Below are positions 8,119 through 16,557 of a DNA stretch of 64,000 nt, in pieces. Within the stretch, counting starts at the first letter, position 1. Each line of letters begins with the position of its first letter. The position numbers were made by a program, and so were the translations under genes. The notes beneath the pieces were generated by a model. It searched no databases and was not told the origin of the DNA. It saw nothing but the letters and a program-made list of their open reading frames with translations. Location: contig CAYFNF010000001.1 of the NCBI GenBank assembly GCA_964344485.1, forward strand, positions 1-64,000. The letters run 5' to 3'. The DNA comes from CAYFNF01 sp964344485. GTDB lineage: Bacteria > Patescibacteriota > Patescibacteriia > UBA9570 > XYC2-FULL-38-9.

Positions 8119-9387
8119 ATGAAGAAAAAACTATTATTTCCAACGTACGCAGCATTGATTGGAGCGTTTATGCTGTTTGTAGCAAGCGCTCCTGCTCATG
8201 CAGCAGAATTTATCCCAGATCCAAAGATAAACGAAGTTTCTGTTACACCGTTAGCATCTGACGTAGGCGCAAAGGAAACGTATACTGTGATTTTTCAAAC
8301 TACAGAGACCTTACCTGCTGATACGGTTATTTCGATCTATGGTGTTCAACCAGGCACAGAAACCCTTCTCGATTTTTCAGTAACTACGCCGACATCGGAG
8401 ACAATATCAGATTCTACAGGTTTTATTTATGAGGTAGGATATAGTGGTGCTGTGATGGGGCTTAGGTTAAGCGGTGAATTACCAGCGGGCGCACAAAGCG
8501 TCGTCCTTCCTGAGGTGCGTACTCCAAGTATAGACGCCACTATTGTGTTATTCGTTACCACAGAAGAACTTGGCGAAGGCGCGAGAGCATCGTACGCAGA
8601 TGATTCCATTATCATTGGTACTGGCGGTTCGGAAGATGAGGGTGGTGGGCATCCTGATGCGAATATATCTTCGGTCTCAGTCTCAGTAGACGATAATACA
8701 GCCGGCGCATCTGCAACCTATACAGTTGATGTTACCCTTGCAAAAGCATTTAACGCACAGCCGTTGAATATTATATGCACTAATGACGAGGTAGAAGATT
8801 CAGAAATTACTGATTCTGGTGTGTCATTTGAAAATGCAACGTTCAAAAGCACGACATTGACTGGGGCGGTAACAACGTATGATTATGAGGACCATGCGAG
8901 AGCATTCATAACCGGAGTGACTGGCTCAGTTGGGACACATACATTTACTCTTTCAGGAGTTTTGAATCCGTCGAGCGCTGGTACATACATACTAGAGTTG
9001 ACATCAGCTCCGGACATTGGCGATGATGTGGAATACACCAGTTCAGCACCGTTTGAGATTACTGATGGGGCAGCAGCGTATTCTCCAGCGAAGAAAGTAA
9101 GGAACTTGAAAGTAAAGAAGAAATTTCGAAAACAGAAGTCAGCTAGAATAACGTGGCAGGCTCATAAGTTTAAAACAAAGATCGTTCTTCAGAAATGGAA
9201 TAAAAAGAAGAAGAAGTATAAGAAGCACAAAACCTACCGCGTGAAGAAGAACAAGAAAAAGAAGGTCATGAAAAGGCTCAAGCCAGGTACGAAGTACAGA
9301 GTGCGTGCTCGCAAACAGCGAACAGTCAGCGGAACTAAATACTACAGCAACTGGACCAAGTGGGTGAAATTTAAAACTAATAAGTGA
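8119..9387 (+). CDS. exported Ig-like protein with Lys-rich Fn3-like C-terminus (paralogue 5)
   Basis: A 422-residue secreted protein. Signal peptide ~1-29 (ends PAHAA). Two Ig-like modules (~33-165 and ~185-315), similar to those of paralogues 3 and 6 (openings of the form DPKINEVSVTPL and DANISSVSVSV). The Lys-rich Fn3-like domain ends TKYYSNWTKWVKFKTNK; its final third is close at DNA level to paralogue 1, its middle to paralogue 4. It starts 12 bases after the previous stop. Confidence 0.87.
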   Translation: MKKKLLFPTYAALIGAFMLFVASAPAHAAEFIPDPKINEVSVTPLASDVGAKETYTVIFQTTETLPADTVISIYGVQPGTETLLDFSVTTPTSETISDSTGFIYEVGYSGAVMGLRLSGELPAGAQSVVLPEVRTPSIDATIVLFVTTEELGEGARASYADDSIIIGTGGSEDEGGGHPDANISSVSVSVDDNTAGASATYTVDVTLAKAFNAQPLNIICTNDEVEDSEITDSGVSFENATFKSTTLTGAVTTYDYEDHARAFITGVTGSVGTHTFTLSGVLNPSSAGTYILELTSAPDIGDDVEYTSSAPFEITDGAAAYSPAKKVRNLKVKKKFRKQKSARITWQAHKFKTKIVLQKWNKKKKKYKKHKTYRVKKNKKKKVMKRLKPGTKYRVRARKQRTVSGTKYYSNWTKWVKFKTNK

Positions 9388-9396
9388 AATTAACAT

Positions 9397-10617
9397 ATGA
9401 AAAAGACACTATGTACAGCTCTAGTCTGTTGTGTAGCTTTTTTCACGCTGTCAACAGCAGTCAGTGCGGGAAATGCTGATCCGAACATATCCGAGGTTAC
9501 AGTCAGTCCGCTCAGCGCAGTACCAAGCGCGGAGACGTCTTATACAGTGACGTTTGAATTGGCCGCTGATTTAACAGACAAAGACGAGCTGGTGCTGTTC
9601 TTTACGGACAGTGACCACAAACCAACGAATGTTTTTGGGTTTTCAGACGCTGAGTTTACCTCAGCATCTTTGACTGGCGCGAAGTTTACGTATACCAAGG
9701 GTAGTATTAATTACGGGACTATTGATCTCGGTGCTGGTGCGCAAGCAGGCAAATCATACGGCTTTACTATGGAAGGGGTGACAAATGCAGAAACTGAAGG
9801 CGATTACGAATTCCTCCTTTCTAGTCAGGAGATGAAGCAAGGCATGCAGTCGACTAGTGCCGAGTTCACTATCTCTTCTACAGGCGAGGACAAACAGGAA
9901 GATACTGGCGAATATACTTCGATAGATGTTGAATTGACCAATTTAAACGCAGGAGAAAGCGGCGATGTACACGTAACGATTGTTGCTGGAGCCGACATTG
10001 CTGAGGGCGATCAGTTTGTTCTATTCTTTACGAATTCAGAAGGAGTAGTAGATGATTTTGATGCTTCAAATGCTACTATAGCGGATGAGTATTCTGATAG
10101 AATATCATTAACTGTCGATACCCTCGCGGTGTATACGTGGTTAGCAAGCGTTAGTAAAGACAAGTCTGTAGCTTTTGTTGTGGAGAATGTGGTGAATACG
10201 AGCACAGCGGGTGCTGTAAAACTAGCGCTGACCACCGATCCACAACCAGACAAGGATTCATCATTTGTTTATTCAGATGAAGTTACTATAGTTGATGCAG
10301 ATGACGAATACGTTCCTGTAACAAAAGTAAAGAGCTTGAAAGTAGAGAAGTCTGAAAAGAAAAAAAGAAAAGTCATTATCACATGGCGAAAGCATAGCTT
10401 TAAGACGCAGCTGCAATTACAGAAGTGGAATAAAAAGAAGAAGCGATACGTGAATGTGAAGAAATATCTGATTAAAAAGAACGTGAAGAAGAAAGCACTG
10501 AAGAAGAGGAAGCTCGGCACCAAGTATCGAATCCGTGCTCGCAAGCGCCGCACAGTAGAAGGTCAGAAGTATTACAGTGATTGGACAAAGTGGAAGAAGT
10601 TTAAAACAAATAAATAG
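9397..10617 (+). CDS. exported Ig-like protein with Lys-rich Fn3-like C-terminus (paralogue 6, most diverged)
   Basis: A 406-residue secreted protein. Signal peptide ~1-24 (ends AVSA), two Ig-like modules (opening DPNISEVTVSPL), then the terminal Lys-rich domain. This copy is the most diverged of the six: 33 Lys in ~100 residues, with several Lys runs interrupted (KVEKSEKKKRK, KKYLIKKNVKKK). The Fn3 landmarks (TW, GTKYRIRARKRR, YYSDWTKW) remain. Last gene of the run; a strong terminator follows. Confidence 0.86.
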   Translation: MKKTLCTALVCCVAFFTLSTAVSAGNADPNISEVTVSPLSAVPSAETSYTVTFELAADLTDKDELVLFFTDSDHKPTNVFGFSDAEFTSASLTGAKFTYTKGSINYGTIDLGAGAQAGKSYGFTMEGVTNAETEGDYEFLLSSQEMKQGMQSTSAEFTISSTGEDKQEDTGEYTSIDVELTNLNAGESGDVHVTIVAGADIAEGDQFVLFFTNSEGVVDDFDASNATIADEYSDRISLTVDTLAVYTWLASVSKDKSVAFVVENVVNTSTAGAVKLALTTDPQPDKDSSFVYSDEVTIVDADDEYVPVTKVKSLKVEKSEKKKRKVIITWRKHSFKTQLQLQKWNKKKKRYVNVKKYLIKKNVKKKALKKRKLGTKYRIRARKRRTVEGQKYYSDWTKWKKFKTNK

Positions 10618-10640
10618 CACTGTGATACAGTGAATGTAGG

Positions 10641-10670
10641 AAATCCGGCCGCTACGCCGGATTTCTTCTA
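10641..10670 (+). terminator. rho-independent terminator
   Basis: Perfect 9-bp stem aaatccggc / gccggattt with loop cgctac, followed by cttcta. It closes the surface-protein transcript. The T tail is short. Confidence 0.8.
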
Positions 10671-10685
10671 TGTTTAGCATAAACC

Positions 10686-10694
10686 TGGTAAGAT
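10686..10694 (+). promoter_or_regulatory. extended -10 promoter of the kinase gene
   Basis: TG-g-TAAGAT fits the extended -10 form; no convincing -35 is seen. It would give a leader of about 20 bases before the kinase ATG at 10721. Confidence 0.45.
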
Positions 10695-10720
10695 AGACGC
10701 ACATAATTTATAGTGAATAT

Positions 10721-11899
10721 ATGAGTGAAACAGTAAGAATAGAAACAAGGGGTGGAGGTGTACAGCGAGCAGTTGCTCGAGAGGAGCGTACGGTGAGCAG
10801 GCAGATGGGGGCTGCGGTGGTTGAGGACAGTCAAGCACAGCCTGTAACAGAGATAGATTTTGAATATAAGCAAGAGCACCGCCGTCGGTTATTTGAGTTT
10901 TTCGCTTTACTTGAGCAAGGCGATGATGAGCTGGCTTATGAGTTGTTGGAAATGACGGAGTTAATAATACGAAACCGGAGATTTCGATTCGCGGATTATC
11001 TGGGAGAAGGGTCATTTGGAATCGTAATGTTAGTAGAGGATATAGAAGATTCTGGTGTGCGTTATGCAGTAAAACTGTCTGAACCGTTCGATCGAAGAGA
11101 CTTAAAGGTACAGGACGACGAAGAAGACGACGAGGTGCGTCATAGAGCGCATGAAGTGCGATCTTATGTTCGTGAGATTGCAGCTCAAAAGTCGCTGACA
11201 CAGGGACAAGAACGCCCGCCCTTTCCGAAGTATCATCATGCTCATATAATTCCTGATCCAGTTAATACTCGAGGAGGTCCAGACATGCGTATTGCTGCGT
11301 TGGTGATGGAATATGTTGAAGGAGATAATTTAGAGACAATTATTCAAGAAGCAGATGGTCTATGTGACTATCCTGATGTTATGATACAACTCAGTTTACA
11401 AATTGCAGAAGGCGTCGCATATGCGCATGAGAAAGGGATCGTTCATTCAGATTTAAAACCAGAGCAGATTATTTTAACAGAGGGAGACGTGCCAATTATA
11501 TGTGACTTAGGCACGGCTTCGTATACCCCTGAATCTAGTATATCGCGTCGTGCATCATTCAGAAGGGACATGGAAGGAGTGACTGTAAGGACAAGGAAAT
11601 TTTATCCAATGACAAATTGGGAGGCCCCATCACGAGAGCGTGATGTGTTTGCTCTAGGCAGAACGATCCAACAAATGCTATTTAGTGATGATTTTGAAAG
11701 TGCGTTAGAAATGGCGCGTCGTGCTCGTCAGATGCGCAATCACTACATGATGCAGTTGTTCCACTTGTCGGGACGAATGACACAAGAAGATCCAAATGAC
11801 CGCCCTACAATGGATCAAGTGCTACATGAGTTGCGAAATCTTGAAAGGATGGAAAGCGGTCAGGGGTTAGATCTTAGTGCAGCAGCAGAAATAGCATAG
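10721..11899 (+). CDS. Hanks-type Ser/Thr protein kinase, cytoplasmic
   Basis: A 392-residue protein with a ~88-residue charged N-terminal extension and a kinase domain from ~90 to 375. Visible motifs: Gly-rich loop GEGSFGIV at 95-102, the VAIK-type lysine in YAVKLS (Lys118), catalytic loop HSDLKPEQ (242-249) and a DLG metal motif (262-264). The usual Asn of the catalytic loop (HRDLKxxN) is Gln249, which is uncommon and may lower activity. No membrane span or PASTA repeats, so it is not the usual PknB-type wall sensor. Four bases separate it from the next gene. Substrate unknown. Confidence 0.85.
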   Translation: MSETVRIETRGGGVQRAVAREERTVSRQMGAAVVEDSQAQPVTEIDFEYKQEHRRRLFEFFALLEQGDDELAYELLEMTELIIRNRRFRFADYLGEGSFGIVMLVEDIEDSGVRYAVKLSEPFDRRDLKVQDDEEDDEVRHRAHEVRSYVREIAAQKSLTQGQERPPFPKYHHAHIIPDPVNTRGGPDMRIAALVMEYVEGDNLETIIQEADGLCDYPDVMIQLSLQIAEGVAYAHEKGIVHSDLKPEQIILTEGDVPIICDLGTASYTPESSISRRASFRRDMEGVTVRTRKFYPMTNWEAPSRERDVFALGRTIQQMLFSDDFESALEMARRARQMRNHYMMQLFHLSGRMTQEDPNDRPTMDQVLHELRNLERMESGQGLDLSAAAEIA

Positions 11900-11903
11900 A
11901 TAT

Positions 11904-13163
11904 ATGAGACAAATCGTAGATCTCCATCTTCATTCCCATTACTCCCGATCAACTTCACCCAAGTTGAATGTTGAAGGAATCGCTAAGTTTAGCGCAATAA
12001 AAGGGGTGGATATCATAGCGACTGGTGACATCACTCACCCAAAGTGGATTCAAGAGATAGAAGAGCAAGCAGAAGAAGACGGGTCTGGTTTTTTGCGGCT
12101 GAAGAAAGGGTCGGTCTCTGAAGGTAGTGAGACACGACTCGCGCTGTTTGGAGAGGTAGCGAGCATCTACAAGAAGCACGATAAGAGTCGGCGGTTGCAT
12201 ACAGTATTCGGCGTATCGTCCATTGCAGCTGCAAAGAAAGTAAATAAGAAGCTACAAGACTTAGATTACAACATTACATATGACGGCCGGCCGATCATTG
12301 GCATGGATGTGCAAGAGTTAATGAAGATCTATCTTGATGCCGACCCCAAAGCAATTATTATCCCGGCTCATGTGTGGACTCCGTGGTACGCGCTGTACGG
12401 TTCAAAGTCTGGCTTTGATTCTATTGAAGAGTGCTTTGAGGACATGAGCAAGCATATTAATGCGATTGAGACCGATTTATCTTCTGACCCGGAGATGAAC
12501 TGGCGCATTTCTGATTTAAATGACAAGACCATTCTCTCTAACTCTGATGCGCACTCTCCACAAAAGATCGGTAGAGAAGCAAATGTCTTTGATTGGGAAG
12601 AGCCGACCTATGACGCGTTGTATGATTCTATTCAGAACAATGACCTGGAGTATACGATTGAGTTCTATCCAGAGGAAGGGAAGTATCATTTGGACGGGCA
12701 CCGCAAATGTGAAGTACGTTTTGAGCCAACAGAGACTAAGAAGCACAAAGGTGTGTGCCCGAAATGCGGACTGCCGCTAGTCATAGGTGTGATGAACCGT
12801 GTGGAAGAGCTCGCGGACCAGACAGTGAAACAGAGCAAAAATAAAAAGGTGCCATTCAAGAGCATTGTTCCATTACCCGAGATCATATCGGACGTCCTTG
12901 GAGTAGGAGTGAATTCAAAGAAAGTACAGGGAGCGTATGAAGAGATTATCAAGGGCATCGGTGACGAGTTTCATATTCTGTTGGATGCGTCGTATGAAGA
13001 GATTGCATCAGTCGCAGATCCATTGATTGTGGAAGGTATTCAGCGGATGCGAGAAGGAACGTTGCATATCGAGCCAGGATATGATGGAGTGTTTGGCGTG
13101 ATCAAGGTATTTACAGATAAAGAGCGAGAGCAGAAGCAACCAACTCAGAAAGGATTATTTTAA
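11904..13163 (+). CDS. EndoQ-like PHP-domain endonuclease for deaminated DNA
   Basis: A 419-residue PHP-family protein. It begins with the metal-binding pattern DLHLHSHYSRS and TGDITHPKW, and has ANSDAHS-type C-terminal PHP residues (LSNSDAHSPQKIG). A Cys-rich zinc segment around 265-300 (HRKCEVRF ... CPKCG) runs into VMNRVEELAD. This order matches the TIGR00375 / endonuclease Q family, which nicks DNA 5' of hypoxanthine, uracil, xanthine and abasic sites. EndoQ was characterised in Thermococcales and is patchy in bacteria. Role in base-deamination repair is inferred by family. Confidence 0.82.
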   Translation: MRQIVDLHLHSHYSRSTSPKLNVEGIAKFSAIKGVDIIATGDITHPKWIQEIEEQAEEDGSGFLRLKKGSVSEGSETRLALFGEVASIYKKHDKSRRLHTVFGVSSIAAAKKVNKKLQDLDYNITYDGRPIIGMDVQELMKIYLDADPKAIIIPAHVWTPWYALYGSKSGFDSIEECFEDMSKHINAIETDLSSDPEMNWRISDLNDKTILSNSDAHSPQKIGREANVFDWEEPTYDALYDSIQNNDLEYTIEFYPEEGKYHLDGHRKCEVRFEPTETKKHKGVCPKCGLPLVIGVMNRVEELADQTVKQSKNKKVPFKSIVPLPEIISDVLGVGVNSKKVQGAYEEIIKGIGDEFHILLDASYEEIASVADPLIVEGIQRMREGTLHIEPGYDGVFGVIKVFTDKEREQKQPTQKGLF

Positions 13164-13164
13164 T

Positions 13165-14697
13165 ATGCAAAAAAAGAGAGTCATTACAGTTATTCTGTTA
13201 ATCGGAATTCTTTGTATCGGTGCAGTGATGCGTTTGTGGAACTTGGGTGCGATTCCTCCAGGATTGTACATTGATGAAGCAGCAAACGGGGCTAATGCTA
13301 TTCAGACCATGGAGACTGGTGAGCGTCAGGTTTTTTACTTTGATAACTATGGACGTGAGGGGCTGCATATTAACTTAGTAAGTGTGGTGTTTTCTGTGCT
13401 TGGAGTTGGAGTATGGCAATTGCGTTTTGTCGGTGCTGTTGCGGGAATGTTAACTATTCTAGGAACGTACTTTCTTGCGCGGCAGTTTTTTATTCGCAAT
13501 ATTGCACTGCTGTCTAGCTTCTTTGTCGCTATATCGTTTTGGCACATCATGTTTTGTCGTATTGCGTATCGTGGAATATTAGTTCCGTGTGTATTGGTTT
13601 GGGCGTTTTACTTTCTATTCCGAGGTCTGCGCGAGAAGTCCTACAAGATCGCTTGTGTGTACTTCATTTTATTCGGCGCGGTGTTTGGGCTTGGGTTGTA
13701 TTCGTATATCGCCTACCGCGCGGCGATTGTGTTAGTAGTCGTTCTTGCATTGATGGAATGGAAGGCCAGCCGAAAGAAGGGAAAGAAAGAGGCACCTCGA
13801 GCAATGCGCTGGTGGGCGTGGATGGTATCTCTTTGTACGATTGCGGTGATGAGCATCCCATTGCTATCAGTTGCGATCCGTCGGCCGTTAGACTTTTTTG
13901 GGCGCGCAATGAACGTGTCGATCTTTGATACTCCAAATCCATTGCTGACCTCGGTCTCCAGCTTTGTGAAAACTCTGGGCATGTTTCATATCACAGGCGA
14001 GTCGCAGTGGCTGTATAATGTTTCAGGAGAACCGCAGCTTTTGTTGTTCGTTGGCATTGCATTTCTAGTTGGTCTTGTAGTGTTGCTTTCGAGAAACTGC
14101 TCAGAGCTGTTTCGAAAGGATGCAGTGCATGCGCACTGGTTCTTGCTTTTGTGGCTGTTCATTATGTTGACACCTGCTATGCTCTCTGCTGAAGAGATTC
14201 CAAATGCACTGCGGTCCAGTGGGGTAATTCCAGCTGTGTATATTATTTCCGCGCTCGGTGCAGTAGTGATCTATCGGAGCATGCTGCAATGGAGCACGCA
14301 CAAGTGGAAGCATGCGCCTACAGTGTTGTTCATTGGCGCAGCACTTGTTCTCTGTGTATTAACGGGAATGCAATGGAATAAGTATTTCTACGAATGGGGC
14401 GCGCATTCTGAGGTGAAATATTCCTACTTAAATCACCACGTGGAGCTTGCAAATGAAATACAGTCACTGCCCGAGTATCACAGCAAACATATTGTTGTTG
14501 ATCTTCCTGGTGGTGCATGGATGGAGGGCATGTCTTCAAATGTGCAATCGTTGAAGTTCATGATCTACGGGACCAAGAATGTCTATTACTATACCGAGGA
14601 AGAAGCAGAGGATGTAATTTTTCCAGATGAGGAGTATGTAGTTTCATTAAAAGAATACGAAATCGAATACAGAGATAGTATTGGAAAGGAATTTTAA
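13165..14697 (+). CDS. ArnT/PMT-like GT-C glycosyltransferase (family 39 type)
   Basis: A 510-residue polytopic membrane protein with about 11 spans. The first outer loop carries IPPGLYIDEAANG, with the acidic pair Asp37-Glu38 expected for the GT-C catalytic loop of PMT/ArnT enzymes that use polyprenyl-phosphate sugars. The C-terminal ~100 residues form a soluble tail. It starts one base after the EndoQ-like stop, so the kinase, nuclease and transferase are probably co-transcribed. Acceptor unknown; exported proteins or glycolipids are the usual ones. Confidence 0.8.
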   Translation: MQKKRVITVILLIGILCIGAVMRLWNLGAIPPGLYIDEAANGANAIQTMETGERQVFYFDNYGREGLHINLVSVVFSVLGVGVWQLRFVGAVAGMLTILGTYFLARQFFIRNIALLSSFFVAISFWHIMFCRIAYRGILVPCVLVWAFYFLFRGLREKSYKIACVYFILFGAVFGLGLYSYIAYRAAIVLVVVLALMEWKASRKKGKKEAPRAMRWWAWMVSLCTIAVMSIPLLSVAIRRPLDFFGRAMNVSIFDTPNPLLTSVSSFVKTLGMFHITGESQWLYNVSGEPQLLLFVGIAFLVGLVVLLSRNCSELFRKDAVHAHWFLLLWLFIMLTPAMLSAEEIPNALRSSGVIPAVYIISALGAVVIYRSMLQWSTHKWKHAPTVLFIGAALVLCVLTGMQWNKYFYEWGAHSEVKYSYLNHHVELANEIQSLPEYHSKHIVVDLPGGAWMEGMSSNVQSLKFMIYGTKNVYYYTEEEAEDVIFPDEEYVVSLKEYEIEYRDSIGKEF

Positions 14698-14741
14698 TGC
14701 TTGCATTTACGATAGTTTTTCAGTAGGGTGAGTAAGTACAT

Positions 14742-14828
14742 GGAGAGGTGCGAGAGTGGTTGAATCGGGCGCTCTCGAAAAGCGCTGCGCCTTCACGGGT
14801 GCCGTGGGTTCGAATCCCACCCTCTCCG
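14742..14828 (+). tRNA. tRNA-Ser (CGA)
   Basis: Acceptor stem ggagagg pairs with cctctcc. Anticodon stem gcgct/agcgc encloses loop ctcgaaa, giving anticodon CGA (reads UCG). A long variable arm typical of tRNA-Ser lies between the anticodon stem and the gggttcgaatccc T arm. CCA is not encoded in full (gca after the acceptor stem). The last 20 bases recur at 14982-15001. Confidence 0.95.
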
Positions 14829-15001
14829 CAGCGAATGTAATGAGCGAGGAAGAGGAATGCGTGCATTTCTGCACGCATATGTGGGATGAGAAGCCCGTAG
14901 CGATGTGCGAGTTTGCAACGCAAGGCGAGCACCGCGAGGGCCGGGCCGAAAGAAATTCCCGTCAGGGAATTTACTGAAGGCCGAATCCCACCCTCTCCGC
15001 A
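14811..15001 (+). repeat. tRNA 3'-end direct repeat flanking a 151-bp hairpin-rich insert
   Basis: Bases 14811-14830 (cgaatcccaccctctccgca) recur exactly at 14982-15001, a period of 171 bp. The sequence between has two clean hairpins: atgcgtgc/gcacgcat at 14857-14878 and aaattccc/gggaattt at 14953-14972. This is the layout left by an element integrated at a tRNA 3' end, and also resembles the rtT tail repeats behind E. coli tyrT. No integrase gene is present. Confidence 0.85.
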
Positions 15002-15016
15002 CTATAGATAGAATAT

Positions 15017-15373
15017 ATGTTAGAACGACCACAGCCGACACAACCGAATGAAGCAGAGGAAGGCGAGGCCAGAGCACAAGCCGTCGCTCTTGAGGTATAT
15101 AATCAATTAAAAACAGGCGACCCCAGTTATGATATCAATACTGAAACGGGGTTGTTCCGCCTGCGTAGAATGTTGGTATATGCTGAGCGCGACCTTGAAA
15201 GAGCGCATGCTCAGTTTAAGGGCCGGCCAAGTCCTTCAGACGGTGCTGTGGAAGCAGAAGTTGCTCAATCATTTGAGTATGAACTGGATCGAGCTTTTGG
15301 GGTGGTCCAACAAATTAAACGGAGAATAGACGCGCTCAGCCCACAGCGCCCTCGTCGAAATCCTTTTTCCTAG
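15017..15373 (+). CDS. hypothetical protein, 118 residues
   Basis: A small, charged, probably cytoplasmic protein with no recognised family. It has a Pro/Glu-rich start, then mostly helical, heptad-like sequence from ~20 to 105 (AEVAQSFEYELDRAF, VVQQIKRRIDAL) suggesting a helical hairpin or coiled coil, and a basic PQRPRRNPFS tail. It begins 15 bases after the tRNA-tail repeat. No clear ribosome binding site; codon use fits the neighbours. Confidence 0.55.
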   Translation: MLERPQPTQPNEAEEGEARAQAVALEVYNQLKTGDPSYDINTETGLFRLRRMLVYAERDLERAHAQFKGRPSPSDGAVEAEVAQSFEYELDRAFGVVQQIKRRIDALSPQRPRRNPFS

Positions 15374-15388
15374 AATGTCTTGTAAACT

Positions 15389-15811
15389 ATGAAGCGTAAC
15401 ATTCAACTTGATCATATTGCACCATGCGGAATGAACTGTGGTATTTGTAGTGGCTTTCTTCGGGAAAAGAATACGTGTCCGGGCTGTCGACACATGGGTG
15501 AAAAAACTAGTCTAACGCACAAGAAGTACCTTCGTAAGTGCATCATTCGCAATTGCCCGGAGATAGAGAAGAATAAATGGAAGTTCTGTTCCTCGAAGTG
15601 CACACAGTTTCCGTGTCAGAGAATGAAAGCGTTAGACAAGCGGTATCGCACGAGATACAGAATGAGCATGATAGAGAACCTCCAGTACATTGAGAAGAAC
15701 GGTATTAGGGCGTTTGTAAAAAAAGAGAACAAGCGGTGGGCGTGTTCTACATGTGACGGTGTGGTCTGTGTGCATAAAGGGCATTGCATGACATGCCAGA
15801 AAAAAAAGTAG
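15389..15811 (+). CDS. DUF3795-like Cys-rich protein
   Basis: A 140-residue protein with 15 or more Cys in paired motifs: CGMNCGIC near the start, CPGC, CSSKC, CSTC and a final CMTC. The opening APCGMNCGICSGFL then CPGCR is the signature of DUF3795 proteins, which are presumed metal (zinc or iron-sulphur) binding. No known reaction. It stands alone between a hypothetical gene and the half-MFS gene. Confidence 0.75.
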   Translation: MKRNIQLDHIAPCGMNCGICSGFLREKNTCPGCRHMGEKTSLTHKKYLRKCIIRNCPEIEKNKWKFCSSKCTQFPCQRMKALDKRYRTRYRMSMIENLQYIEKNGIRAFVKKENKRWACSTCDGVVCVHKGHCMTCQKKK

Positions 15812-15875
15812 AGCCACGCATGAAAGAGTAGCGTGTGTTTGCTTATGACGAGTGTTTGGAGAAGTGCATATTTCC

Positions 15876-16505
15876 ATGTACAATATGGAAGTTATGTACT
15901 ATCGACAGATTTTTCGTTCCATACAGCAATACAACATGAACGTCGTGATCAAGGTATTGATCATGAGCGATTTTATTATCTGGTCGGTGTATGAATTACT
16001 TGCACCGATTTTTGCGCTGTTTATTACTGATCACATTAAAGGCGGCTCTATTGAAGTAGTAGGAATCGCCGCAGCAATATACTTGATTGCCAAGTCCATA
16101 TTTGAAGTGCCAGTTGGAATCTACGTAGATAAATCTAAATCCGAGAAAGACGATCTGTACTCAGCTATTTGCGGAACGCTCTTGTCTGCAATAGTGTTAG
16201 TACTCTATGTATTCATTGATAGTATCTGGCAGTTGTATTTACTTCAGTTCTTGTTTGGCGTAGGCTCTGCCATTGCTTTCCCAGGATGGTATTCGATATT
16301 TACACGACACGTAGACAAAGGAAAAGAAGCGTTCGAATGGAGTATGTATGATGTGCTGCTAGGACTTGGCATGGCCATCGCTGCTGCGTTGGGTGGATTT
16401 ATCGCCGAAGCATTTGGTTTTGATGTGGTCTTTATCCTGGTTGGAATTTTCACTTTCATTGGAGCAATATCGCTCTTTTTCATAAAAAAGAAGATCTACA
16501 CGTAA
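15876..16505 (+). CDS. half-size MFS transporter-like membrane protein
   Basis: About 210 residues with six predicted spans, matching only half of a standard 12-span major facilitator. The stretch GIYVDKSKSEKDD between spans resembles the MFS loop 2-3 motif (G.l.Dr..rr). It could act as a dimer, or be the remnant of a truncated gene; no second half is found downstream in any frame. The start is uncertain: ATG at 15876 has GGAGA 13 bases upstream; a GTG at 15852 and ATGs at 15885 and 15894 are alternatives. Confidence 0.65.
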   Translation: MYNMEVMYYRQIFRSIQQYNMNVVIKVLIMSDFIIWSVYELLAPIFALFITDHIKGGSIEVVGIAAAIYLIAKSIFEVPVGIYVDKSKSEKDDLYSAICGTLLSAIVLVLYVFIDSIWQLYLLQFLFGVGSAIAFPGWYSIFTRHVDKGKEAFEWSMYDVLLGLGMAIAAALGGFIAEAFGFDVVFILVGIFTFIGAISLFFIKKKIYT

Positions 16506-16557
16506 GTTTGATGCAGCCGTGTGCTGTATGGAGTTTAACTATTGAGCAATACACACT

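Noticed and set aside
14982..15001. A second tRNA-Ser gene
   Set aside because: Only the 3' 20 bases are present; no anticodon arm or 5' half.
14756..15077. Open frames through tRNA-Ser and its tail
   Set aside because: They cross the tRNA gene and have no protein-like features.
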